DNA of 13,338 nucleotides from assembly GCA_003224635.1 (NCBI GenBank), contig QHZK01000008.1, forward strand, positions 1 to 13,338, given 5' to 3'. Of the stretch, positions 7,381-13,074 are shown in pieces. The first letter of the stretch is position 1; each line of letters opens with the position of its first letter. The notes under the pieces were generated by a model. That model did not search any database. It was not told where the DNA came from and saw nothing but the letters and a program-made list of their open reading frames with translations. Source of the stretch: Acidobacteriota bacterium (GTDB lineage Bacteria; Acidobacteriota; Terriglobia; UBA7540). A program made the position numbers and the translations under genes.

Positions 7381-7399
7381 GCGGGTTTCACAAACCCGC
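7381..7399. repeat. Perfect hairpin repeat upstream of the transporter gene
   Basis: GCGGGTTT (7381-7388) pairs with AAACCCGC (7392-7399) around CAC. It lies 48 bases upstream of the transporter TTG start, so it may be in its leader or promoter. Confidence 0.7.
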
Positions 7400-7449
7400 A
7401 CCTACGTCGATCAAAGAATAACGAGATTAAACACTTGACACAAATCCTC

Positions 7450-7472
7450 ACGCAAAGACGCCAAGGCGCAAA
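7450..7472. repeat. ACGCAAAGACGCC/GGCGCAAAG repeat element
   Basis: The core CGCC-AA-GGCG forms a tiny palindrome flanked by GCAAAG on one side and CAAAG on the other. From general knowledge, near-identical strings recur in gaps of many environmental bacterial genomes; I cannot count copies here. Confidence 0.45.
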
Positions 7473-7500
7473 GAAATTCATCGGATTTTAAGCTAGCTCT

Positions 7501-7539
7501 CCCCTCTCCCCTTGCGGGAGAGGGGCCGGGGGTGAGGGG
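7501..7539. repeat. CCCCTCTCCC/GGGAGAGGGG hairpin repeat
   Basis: A perfect ten-base stem (7501-7510 with 7516-7525) with loop CTTGC, followed by a GGGGGTGAGGGG tail. Strings of this type are widely dispersed intergenic repeats in GC-rich bacteria. It could terminate transcription in either direction but lacks a T run. Confidence 0.7.
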
Positions 7540-7749
7540 TAGTCCCCGATCCTTGGGTCAAGTGCATAATCCCGAAGAATAAACGAAAGGACAGAGCGAG
7601 GCGAGTGCAGATCGGCGTACTTCCGGCTGCCAACTCCAACAAGGGGGGCGGCGGAGCCGGACGCAGCCGCTGGTCAGCTTGTGCATGTTCCACATGCCAC
7701 CGTGAGGCCTGGGCCGGCAAATGGGAGCGGAACTCACAATGGAGCAGGT
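7540..7749. other. Intergenic stretch downstream of thiS, nothing identified
   Basis: About 210 bases between the hairpin repeat and the thiS stop codon. The usual downstream partner thiG is not here, and translation in all frames gives no recognisable protein. Confidence 0.55.
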
Positions 7750-7974
7750 TCAGAGTCTTGACCACGCCTCACACCCGCCTCCGACAAACTGGACCACTTC
7801 CAGCCTGTCTCCAGCATGGACGGGTGTCTGACCCCAATTCCCGCGCGAGACGATTTCGAGGTTGCGCTCGACAGCCACCCTGTCGGCAGGCAGCTTCAGC
7901 CAATCGATGAGGACCGCGAGCGTCAGGCCGTCCGGTATTTCCCGCGGCTCGCCGTTCAGTTGAATCGTAATCAA
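7750..7974 (-). CDS. thiS: Sulfur carrier protein ThiS with a C-terminal extension
   Basis: ThiS is a ubiquitin-like protein whose C-terminal Gly-Gly is adenylated by ThiF and thiocarboxylated to deliver sulfur for the thiazole ring of thiamine. Here the body ITIQLNGEPREI...AVERNLEIV...VQFVGGG is classical. I choose the TTG start at 7974-7972 because it follows GGAGG by four bases and puts the protein in register with family members; an upstream ATG at 8043 adds 23 unmatched residues. From TTG the chain is 74 residues, with GGG at 65-67 and then seven extra residues, CEAWSRL. ThiS normally ends at the glycines, so the tail would have to be removed or the gene is damaged. No thiG, thiF or thiH is adjacent. 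Confidence 0.85.
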   Translation of the reverse strand: MITIQLNGEPREIPDGLTLAVLIDWLKLPADRVAVERNLEIVSRGNWGQTPVHAGDRLEVVQFVGGGCEAWSRL

Positions 7975-8194
7975 CGCGCCTCCGGCCACGTCAATTTTGA
8001 GCGCCTCGGCCCTCGCGCAACAATCCCCACATTGTTCCGGCATGGCGCTAAGAGGCCATCCCTGTGATTATTCGGAGGCAAGCAGTGATTCCCTCTGCCG
8101 CCCATGACGCAATTGTAGCGCAATCGGAGCCTCGAATGCGCAGTGGCTTTCTCCGCACTCTCGATAAACGCGGCGTCAGGGAACCGCCGCTGCA

Positions 8195-8235
8195 CGGCTA
8201 TAACTGTGCGGCTATAACTGTGCGGCTATAACTGT
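8195..8235. repeat. Three tandem 14-bp repeats ahead of the nuo promoter
   Basis: CGGCTATAACTGTG occurs at 8195-8208 and 8209-8222, and again at 8223-8235 with the last base changed. The array ends 15 bases before the nuo -35 box. Each unit contains CTATAACT, one base from a -10 consensus. It could be a cluster of binding sites for a regulator, a set of alternative -10s, or a slippage-prone repeat. Confidence 0.8.
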
Positions 8236-8250
8236 AAGGTAAGAAAAAAC

Positions 8251-8280
8251 TTGACACGCTTGTTTTCCGCCTCGCATACT
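8251..8280 (+). promoter_or_regulatory. sigma70-type promoter of the nuo operon
   Basis: Perfect TTGACA (8251-8256), an 18-base spacer, then CATACT (8275-8280; four of six against TATAAT). An A-run precedes the -35. Transcription would start near 8287, about 33 bases before nuoA. thiS runs the other way, so the 345-base gap serves both. Confidence 0.65.
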
Positions 8281-8319
8281 GTAATGTAGGTTCGCAATCA
8301 AGAGTCAACGTATCTTTGC

Positions 8320-8679
8320 ATGCTCAACGCTTACGTTCCCGTCCTTGTACAGCTTATCGTCGTGGTCGTGATTGGCGCAGCCATTCTGGGCGTCTCGGCT
8401 TGGGTCGGCGTGAAGCGCCCGTCGCGCGAGAAGCTTTCGCCCTACGAGTGCGGGGTCGCGCCGGTGGGAGACGCACGCGAGCGCTTTTCCGTGAGCTTCT
8501 ATCTCGTGGGGATGCTGTTTATCCTGTTCGACGTCGAAGCGGTGTTCCTTTATCCGTGGGCGGTGGTTTACCAGAGCTTGAAGTGGCTTGGCTTCATCGA
8601 AATGTTCCTGTACATCATCGTTTTGTTTGCAGGCTACGTCTACATCTGGAAGAAGGGGGCGCTCGACTGGGACCGTTGA
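8320..8679 (+). CDS. nuoA: NADH-quinone oxidoreductase subunit A
   Basis: A small membrane subunit of complex I, located near the quinone cavity where the membrane and peripheral arms meet. The 119 residues contain three membrane segments (about 6-29, 60-82 and 93-110) and the family signatures PYECG (41-45) in the first loop and RFSVSFYLVGMLFILFDVEA (55-74), with acidic residues Asp71 and Glu73 in helix 2. Length is typical. It is the first gene of the operon, just after a clear promoter. The ribosome site is poor: no purine-rich stretch at the right distance before ATG. The next gene should be nuoB but is not. Confidence 0.96.
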   Translation: MLNAYVPVLVQLIVVVVIGAAILGVSAWVGVKRPSREKLSPYECGVAPVGDARERFSVSFYLVGMLFILFDVEAVFLYPWAVVYQSLKWLGFIEMFLYIIVLFAGYVYIWKKGALDWDR

Positions 8680-8851
8680 CGCCTGAAGCGGCGCTCGAGC
8701 GGCCTGCCGATCTTCTTAGCCCGTCCTGCGAGCCTCTGAATCTAACCGCGCCGCCAGAGGCATCTAACACGAGTTAGGCCCTCTTGATTGTTAGGCGCCG
8801 GCGCCCCTTCGCTGGGGGTTCTCGTCGCCTTGGGGATCGACAAAGGCGCCT
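8680..8851. other. nuoA-nuoC spacer occupying the usual place of nuoB
   Basis: 172 bases, far too short for nuoB, with no frame resembling it. It holds GCCTCTG (8732-8738) pairing with CAGAGGC (8755-8761), CTAAC/GTTAG (8764-8777), and a perfect 12-base palindrome, GGCGCCGGCGCC (8794-8805). The first two hairpins could attenuate or process the transcript. Confidence 0.7.
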
Positions 8852-9325
8852 ATGCCAGCCGACCTTGAAACCAGCTCCGTCTTGCAGAAACTTCGGCAAT
8901 TTGACTCGGGCGCGGTCGAGCACGCCGAGGTCTTTCGCGGCGAACTGACCGTGTTCATCCAGGCGGGCCAACTGCGGCGAGTCGGTGAGTTCCTGCGCGA
9001 CGAGCCGGGAGTCTTGTTCAAGTATCTTTCGGACGTGACCGCGGTGGACCGTTATCCCGGTGAGCCGCGCTTCGAGATGGTGTACCACCTGCTGTCGCTC
9101 GAAACGGGCGAGCGCCTGCGATTGAAAGCCGGCATTCCCGGCGACGACCCTCGAATCGAGTCGATGGTTCCAGTCTGGCCCGGCGCCGAAGCCTTCGAGT
9201 GCGAGGTGTACGACCTTTTCGGCATCTACTTCGAGGGTCATCCCGACTTGCATCGCATCCTCATGCCGGACGACTGGGAAGGACATCCCCTGCGCAAGGA
9301 CTATCCCACTGAGGGATATCGCTAG
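8852..9325 (+). CDS. nuoC: NADH-quinone oxidoreductase subunit C (30 kDa type)
   Basis: A peripheral-arm subunit of the Q module, with no cofactor, that packs against NuoD. Its 157 residues include the family core KYLSDVTAVDRYPGEPRFEMVYHL (read in two parts, 57-66 and 67-80) and the C-terminal signature YDLFGIYFEGHPDLHRILM, then GHPLRKDYP. The signature normally begins Glu-Arg-Glu; here it is Glu116-Cys117-Glu118, encoded GAG TGC GAG, a single-base change from CGC. It is a separate gene, not fused to nuoD. Its TAG stop directly abuts the nuoD ATG, so translation is probably coupled. AAAGG about seven bases before ATG is a modest ribosome site. Confidence 0.95.
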   Translation: MPADLETSSVLQKLRQFDSGAVEHAEVFRGELTVFIQAGQLRRVGEFLRDEPGVLFKYLSDVTAVDRYPGEPRFEMVYHLLSLETGERLRLKAGIPGDDPRIESMVPVWPGAEAFECEVYDLFGIYFEGHPDLHRILMPDDWEGHPLRKDYPTEGYR

Positions 9326-10522
9326 ATGCCGGTTACGCTCGAAAAAATTCCGGGACAGGAAGAACGGGTCATCCTCAGCATGGGACCGCAGCACCCCTCC
9401 ACGCACGGGGTGCTGCGCCTGGTGCTCGAACTCGAAGGCGAAACGGTCGTACGCGCCAAGTACGACATCGGCTATCTCCACACCGGTTTTGAGAAGTCTT
9501 TCGAGAGCAAGACCTACACGCAGGGCATCACGCTCACCGACCGGATGGACTACCTCGCGCCGCTCTCCAACAATCTGGCGTTTTGTCTGGCGGCGGAGAA
9601 GCTGCTCGACCTCGAAATCCCGCCGAAAGCGCAGTGGGTCCGGGTGCTCCTGACCGAACTCACGCGCCTCGGCAGCCACCTGGTCTGGCTGGGTACGCAT
9701 GCGATCGACATCGGGGCCATGTCGGTATTTCTTTATTGCTTCCGCGAGCGCGAGGGCATCCTGCGCATCTTCGAGATGGTCTCGGGCCAGCGGATGATGA
9801 CCAGCTACTTCCGCATCGGCGGGCTGGCCCTCGAGCCGCCGCTCGGGTGGCTGGACCGGGTGACGAAATTCATCGACAAGATGCCGGCGCGCATCGACGA
9901 GTACGAGGCGCTGCTGACCAGGAACCCTATCTGGTTGCGCCGCACCCAAGGCGTCGGTTACCTTTCAGCCGAGGACGCCGTCGCGCTCGGGGTTTCGGGG
10001 CCCTCGCTGCGGGGTTCGGGGGTCAAGTGGGACCTGCGCAAGAATCAGCCTTATTCGAGCTACGAGAAGTTCGACTTCGACGTGCCGACGCGCTCGGAAG
10101 GCGACGTCTACGCGCGCTACCGGGTGCGGATGGCCGAGATGCGGGAGTCGCTCAAAATCGTCCGCCAGGCGATGGAGGGCATGCCCGAAGGGCCCATCCG
10201 AGCCAACGCGCCGCACATCGTCCTGCCGGACCGCGACAGCATGAAGAACTCGATCGAGGCCCTGATTTACCACTTCAAGATCGTGACCGAGGGCTTCCAC
10301 CCGCCCGTCGGCGAAGTGTACCAGTGCGTCGAGTCGCCGCGCGGCGAACTGGGGATTTACATGGTGAGTGACGGGGCGCCCAAGCCATTTCGCTGCCACG
10401 TGCGCGCTCCGTCGTTTGCCAACTTGCAGGCCCTGCCCAAGATGATCGAGGGCCGCCTGATCGCGGACGCGGTGGCGTGTATTGGCTCGATCGACGTGAT
10501 TCTGGGGGAGATCGACAGGTGA
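9326..10522 (+). CDS. nuoD: NADH-quinone oxidoreductase subunit D (49 kDa type)
   Basis: Forms the quinone-reduction site of complex I with NuoB. The 398 residues are the standard length. Landmarks: MGPQHPSTHG (19-28), the beta-hairpin loop that reaches the quinone, and TDRMDY (71-76), whose Tyr is the quinone-binding residue in characterised enzymes. RIGGL (163-167), LRGSGVKWDLRK in the middle, and the terminal IGSIDVILGEIDR follow. The protein is related to the large subunit of NiFe hydrogenases but lacks the Ni-binding cysteines, as expected for complex I. It starts on the base after the nuoC stop and has no room for its own ribosome site, implying coupling. NuoD needs NuoB as partner, yet nuoB is missing from the operon start. 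Confidence 0.97.
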   Translation: MPVTLEKIPGQEERVILSMGPQHPSTHGVLRLVLELEGETVVRAKYDIGYLHTGFEKSFESKTYTQGITLTDRMDYLAPLSNNLAFCLAAEKLLDLEIPPKAQWVRVLLTELTRLGSHLVWLGTHAIDIGAMSVFLYCFREREGILRIFEMVSGQRMMTSYFRIGGLALEPPLGWLDRVTKFIDKMPARIDEYEALLTRNPIWLRRTQGVGYLSAEDAVALGVSGPSLRGSGVKWDLRKNQPYSSYEKFDFDVPTRSEGDVYARYRVRMAEMRESLKIVRQAMEGMPEGPIRANAPHIVLPDRDSMKNSIEALIYHFKIVTEGFHPPVGEVYQCVESPRGELGIYMVSDGAPKPFRCHVRAPSFANLQALPKMIEGRLIADAVACIGSIDVILGEIDR

Positions 10523-10530
10523 AGAGAGCT

Positions 10531-10608
10531 GTCCTTTGTCACTTGTCCTTTGTTCGTTGCGCTCACGTCGCGCAAAGGACAAGGGACAAATGACAAAGGA
10601 CAAAGGAC
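10531..10608. repeat. GTCCTTTGTC palindromic repeat between nuoD and nuoE
   Basis: The inner stem CTTGTCCTTTG (10542-10552) pairs perfectly with 10573-10583. The outer stem GTCCTTTGTC (10531-10540) pairs with 10592-10601, leaving an eight-base bulge on the right. A further AAAGGAC copy follows at 10602-10608. It begins nine bases after the nuoD stop. AGGA in the right arm is the only ribosome-site-like sequence before nuoE. Confidence 0.85.
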
Positions 10609-10620
10609 ACTTTACCGAGT

Positions 10621-11091
10621 ATGCTATCCGAGAGTCTCAAAGCCAAATTTGACAGAGTCATCGCCCGTTACCCTTTGAAACGGTCGGCGATCGTGCCGCT
10701 GCTCCTGTTTGCCCAGGACGAGATTGGCTATGTGTCAGACGAGGCCGTCGACGAAATCGCGCGCCGCGTGGAGGTCCACCCCATCGAGGTGATTGAAGAC
10801 ATCGGCTACTATTCGATGCTCCGCCGTCAGCCCGTCGGCAAGCACAACTTTCAGGTGTGCACCAACATCTCGTGCCTGTTGCGCGGCGGCGAGGAGATAT
10901 TCGAGCATTGTTCGAAGAAACTCGGTCTCGCCCACAAGCAGACGGCGCCGGACGGAAAGTTCTCGCTCGAAGAGGTGGAATGCCTCGGGGCGTGCTGCGG
11001 CGCGCCAGCGATGCAGGTGAATTACGACTACTACGAGAACCTGACGCCCGAGAAGCTGGACGCGCTCATTGAACGGCTTAGGAAGAGCTGA
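10621..11091 (+). CDS. nuoE: NADH-quinone oxidoreductase subunit E (24 kDa type, [2Fe-2S])
   Basis: A subunit of the NADH-oxidising N module that carries the [2Fe-2S] cluster N1a beside the FMN of NuoF. In its 156 residues the four ligands are Cys80 and Cys85 (C-x4-C, in VCTNISC) and Cys121 and Cys125 (C-x3-C, in ECLGAC), as in the family. The N-terminal helical domain has the usual IVPLLLFAQDEIGYVS (24-39). An extra Cys126 directly follows the last ligand; this is seen in other members. No good ribosome site lies within ten bases of ATG. It is separated from nuoD and nuoF by two different hairpin repeats. Confidence 0.96.
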   Translation: MLSESLKAKFDRVIARYPLKRSAIVPLLLFAQDEIGYVSDEAVDEIARRVEVHPIEVIEDIGYYSMLRRQPVGKHNFQVCTNISCLLRGGEEIFEHCSKKLGLAHKQTAPDGKFSLEEVECLGACCGAPAMQVNYDYYENLTPEKLDALIERLRKS

Positions 11092-11104
11092 AAACGCGCG
11101 AGGC

Positions 11105-11195
11105 TGTCATTCTGAGGAGCCGAAGGCGACGAAGAATCTCTGTATTTGCTTTGATGCCACAAATGCCGGGATTCTTCGCTGCGCTCAGAATGACA
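11105..11195. repeat. TGTCATTCTGAG palindromic repeat between nuoE and nuoF
   Basis: The left arm (11105-11140) and right arm (11170-11195) share a 12-base outer stem, TGTCATTCTGAG/CTCAGAATGACA, and an inner stem, GAAGAATC/GATTCTTC. The arms are unequal: the left carries the long linker GAGCCGAAGGCGA, the right the short GCGCAGC. The loop is 29 bases. It is the same family as the arms around the GIY-YIG gene, but here no gene is enclosed. Confidence 0.9.
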
Positions 11196-11237
11196 GGGTG
11201 GGAGCATTTCTGAGCAACTTTCCAAGTCGCAAATTGT

Positions 11238-12557
11238 ATGTCTGATTATCAGAGCTACACGAAGGGTCACCCGGCCGAGGTCAAAGTCCTCACCCGGCGG
11301 TTCGGCGTCCCGAATTCGGCCTCGATTGACGTCTCTATCGAGCACGACGGCTACAAGGCCCTGAAGAAGGCGCTCGAGATGGGGCCCGAAGCGGTCATCA
11401 ACGAAGTCAAGAACTCCGGCCTGCGCGGACGCGGCGGCGCGGGATTCAATACCGGCATGAAGTGGAGCTTCGTGCCGAAGAACGTCCCCAAGCCCAAGTA
11501 TATCGTGTGCAACGCCGACGAGAGCGAACCCGGCACCTGCAAGGACCGCCCCCTGATGGAGTATGACCCGCACCAGGTGATCGAGGGGATCATCATTGGC
11601 GGCTTCGCGATTGGGGCGCACCAGGGCTACATGTACGTCCGCGGTGAATATCGCTACCTGCTCGACATCGTCGATCGCGCCATCGAGGAAGCATATCAGC
11701 GCGGGTACCTGGGGAAGAATATTTTGGGCTCGGGTTTCGATTTCGACTTGGCGACACACACTGGCGCAGGCGCCTACGAGTGCGGCGAGGAGACGGCGCT
11801 TTTGAACTCGCTCGAGGGCTTGCGCGGCTATCCGCGCGTCAAGCCGCCCTTCCCGGCCGTGGTCGGCCTCTACGGCTGCCCGACGATCATTAACAACGTC
11901 GAGACGCTCTCGAACGTCCCGGCGATTCTCCTCATGGGCGCGGAGGCGTATGCCAAGCTCGGCACGCCCAAGAATGGCGGGACGCGCCTGTTCTGCTTGA
12001 GCGGCCACATCAACCGGCCGGGCGTCTACGAGCTGCCGATGGGTTTCCCGCTGCGCCGGATGATCGAGGAAGTAGGCGGCGGCATTCCCGGCGGCAAGAA
12101 ATTGAAGTGCGTCATCCCGGGCGGCTCCTCCTGCCCGGTGCTGACTGCGGGCGAAATCGACGTGCCCATGGATTTCGACTCGCTGGCCAGGATCGGCTCC
12201 ATGCTGGGGTCGGGCGGTGTGGTCGTCATGGACGAGGATACCTGCATGGTGAAGGCCTTGCTGCGCATCGAGCGGTTCTACGCCCACGAGTCTTGCGGGT
12301 GGTGTATCCCGTGCCGCGAGGGCACGGCTTGGCTGCAGGCGCTGCTGACGCGCTTCCACGACGGCGAGGGGATAGCCCAAGACCCGGACACCGCGCTCGA
12401 CGTGTCCTTCAATATCCTGGGCAAGACGCTTTGCCCGCTGGGTGACGCCGCGGCGCTGCCCGCGATCAGCATCTTGAAAAAGTTCCGGAGTGAGTTCGAG
12501 GAGCACCTGAAGCTGGGCGCCTGTCCGTATGAGAGGAAAGCCGTTGCCGTGGGATAG
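11238..12557 (+). CDS. nuoF: NADH-quinone oxidoreductase subunit F (51 kDa, NADH/FMN-binding)
   Basis: The electron entry subunit of complex I: binds NADH and FMN and holds cluster N3. The 439 residues are the normal length. GLRGRGGAGF (61-70) is the FMN-binding glycine loop, and GAGAYECGEETAL (176-188) belongs to the nucleotide site. ESCGWCIPCREGT supplies Cys353, Cys356 and Cys359, and Cys399 in LCPLG is the fourth [4Fe-4S] ligand. All are intact. The ATG is preceded by a T/A-rich stretch with no ribosome site, odd for a well-expressed subunit. A four-helix-bundle gene cassette follows it, so nuoG begins 517 bases further on. Confidence 0.97.
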   Translation: MSDYQSYTKGHPAEVKVLTRRFGVPNSASIDVSIEHDGYKALKKALEMGPEAVINEVKNSGLRGRGGAGFNTGMKWSFVPKNVPKPKYIVCNADESEPGTCKDRPLMEYDPHQVIEGIIIGGFAIGAHQGYMYVRGEYRYLLDIVDRAIEEAYQRGYLGKNILGSGFDFDLATHTGAGAYECGEETALLNSLEGLRGYPRVKPPFPAVVGLYGCPTIINNVETLSNVPAILLMGAEAYAKLGTPKNGGTRLFCLSGHINRPGVYELPMGFPLRRMIEEVGGGIPGGKKLKCVIPGGSSCPVLTAGEIDVPMDFDSLARIGSMLGSGGVVVMDEDTCMVKALLRIERFYAHESCGWCIPCREGTAWLQALLTRFHDGEGIAQDPDTALDVSFNILGKTLCPLGDAAALPAISILKKFRSEFEEHLKLGACPYERKAVAVG

Positions 12558-12560
12558 AAC

Positions 12561-12590
12561 CGGGGTTCGGGGTTCGGGATTCGGGATTCG
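12561..12590 (+). repeat. Left heptad-repeat arm of the four-helix-bundle cassette
   Basis: Four 7-base units (GGGGTTC twice, GGGATTC twice) starting four bases after the nuoF stop. Bases 12557-12568 also form the small palindrome GAACCGGGGTTC. A separate perfect hairpin, CTGCCA/TGGCAG (12605-12619), sits just before the start codon of the enclosed gene. Confidence 0.85.
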
Positions 12591-12626
12591 AGGAGGCGGG
12601 CGCCCTGCCACTTTGGCAGATTCAAG

Positions 12627-12986
12627 GTGAAGAACTATAAGGAGCTGGAAGTTTGGCAGAAATCGAAGAATTTCGCCGTCACAGTTTACAGGGCTACCGA
12701 AGCGTTCCCACGGGCCGAGCTGTTTGGCCTTTCAGCCCAGATTCGGAGGGCGGCAACCTCCGTGCCGGCCAACATAGCGGAAGGATGGGGCAGAGGTTCA
12801 ACCCGCGAATATATTCAGTTTCTGTTGATTGCGCGTGGTTCTCTTATGGAACTGGAAACACACCTCATCGTCGCGGACGAGTTGCACTACTTCAAGCCAG
12901 GGAACGTTGCAGGCCCTTTCCTGGAAGAGATTAAGGGTATCGGGCAGATGTTGAACCGTCTCATTCAAGCCCTCAGGGATCGTTAA
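12627..12986 (+). CDS. Four-helix-bundle protein of the S23/23S rRNA IVP family
   Basis: A 119-residue protein matching the small four-helix-bundle family first known from proteins encoded in intervening sequences of 23S rRNA, and related in fold to the Avd accessory protein of diversity-generating retroelements. Landmarks: the opening NYKELEVWQKS (3-13), FPRAELFGLSAQIRRAATSVP (split at 27-38 and 39-47), the NIAEGWGRGS core (49-58), EYIQFLLIARGSLMELETHL (61-80), and a final helix. It forms oligomeric bundles and may bind nucleic acid; its cellular role is not established. No reverse transcriptase is in view. The start is GTG, in register with the family, with no good ribosome site. It reads with the nuo genes and would be cotranscribed. 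Confidence 0.9.
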   Translation: MKNYKELEVWQKSKNFAVTVYRATEAFPRAELFGLSAQIRRAATSVPANIAEGWGRGSTREYIQFLLIARGSLMELETHLIVADELHYFKPGNVAGPFLEEIKGIGQMLNRLIQALRDR

Positions 12987-13032
12987 TGCCATTGATTACT
13001 CGCATGAAACCACGGCGGCGGGTCTTGGTTTG

Positions 13033-13064
13033 CGAACCCCGAACCCCGAATCCCGAACCCCGAG
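13033..13064 (-). repeat. Right heptad-repeat arm of the four-helix-bundle cassette
   Basis: Inverse copy of the GGGGTTC/GGGATTC heptads, ending ten bases before the nuoG ATG. If paired with the left arm in mRNA it would lie against the nuoG ribosome-binding region. Confidence 0.85.
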
Positions 13065-13074
13065 AATTAAAGCC

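Larger units (their letters stand above)
12561..13064. mobile_element. Inverted-repeat-bounded cassette carrying a four-helix-bundle gene, inside the nuo operon
   Basis: Left arm 12561-12590 is four heptads of GGGGTTC/GGGATTC type; right arm 13033-13062 is its inverse. Over 30 bases, 27 are complementary; the other three are one G-U pair and two A-C mismatches in RNA. The arms enclose only the four-helix-bundle gene and lie between nuoF and nuoG, where other complex I operons normally have little spacing. Insertion as a unit is the simplest reading. I see no target-site duplication. Confidence 0.55.

Noticed and set aside
7493..7765. 90-codon frame overlapping the end of thiS, considered as thiG remnant
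   Set aside because: The translation shows none of the ThiG barrel motifs and runs through a hairpin repeat.
8195..8235. Tandem repeats considered as a CRISPR remnant
   Set aside because: Units are 14 bp with no spacers between them and no cas genes nearby.
8316..8777. 153-codon frame overlapping nuoA on the same strand
   Set aside because: Out-of-frame shadow of nuoA with arginine-rich nonsense translation.
8774..9949. Open frame of 391 codons on the minus strand
   Set aside because: Antisense to nuoC and nuoD, which are certain; no recognisable motif.
9988..10022. GGGGTT-rich stretch inside nuoD resembling the heptad arms
   Set aside because: It encodes the conserved LRGSGVKW region of NuoD, so the resemblance is due to codon choice.
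11031..12611. Open frame of 526 codons on the minus strand
   Set aside because: Antisense shadow of nuoF, extending through repeats at its ends; no domain can be recognised in it.
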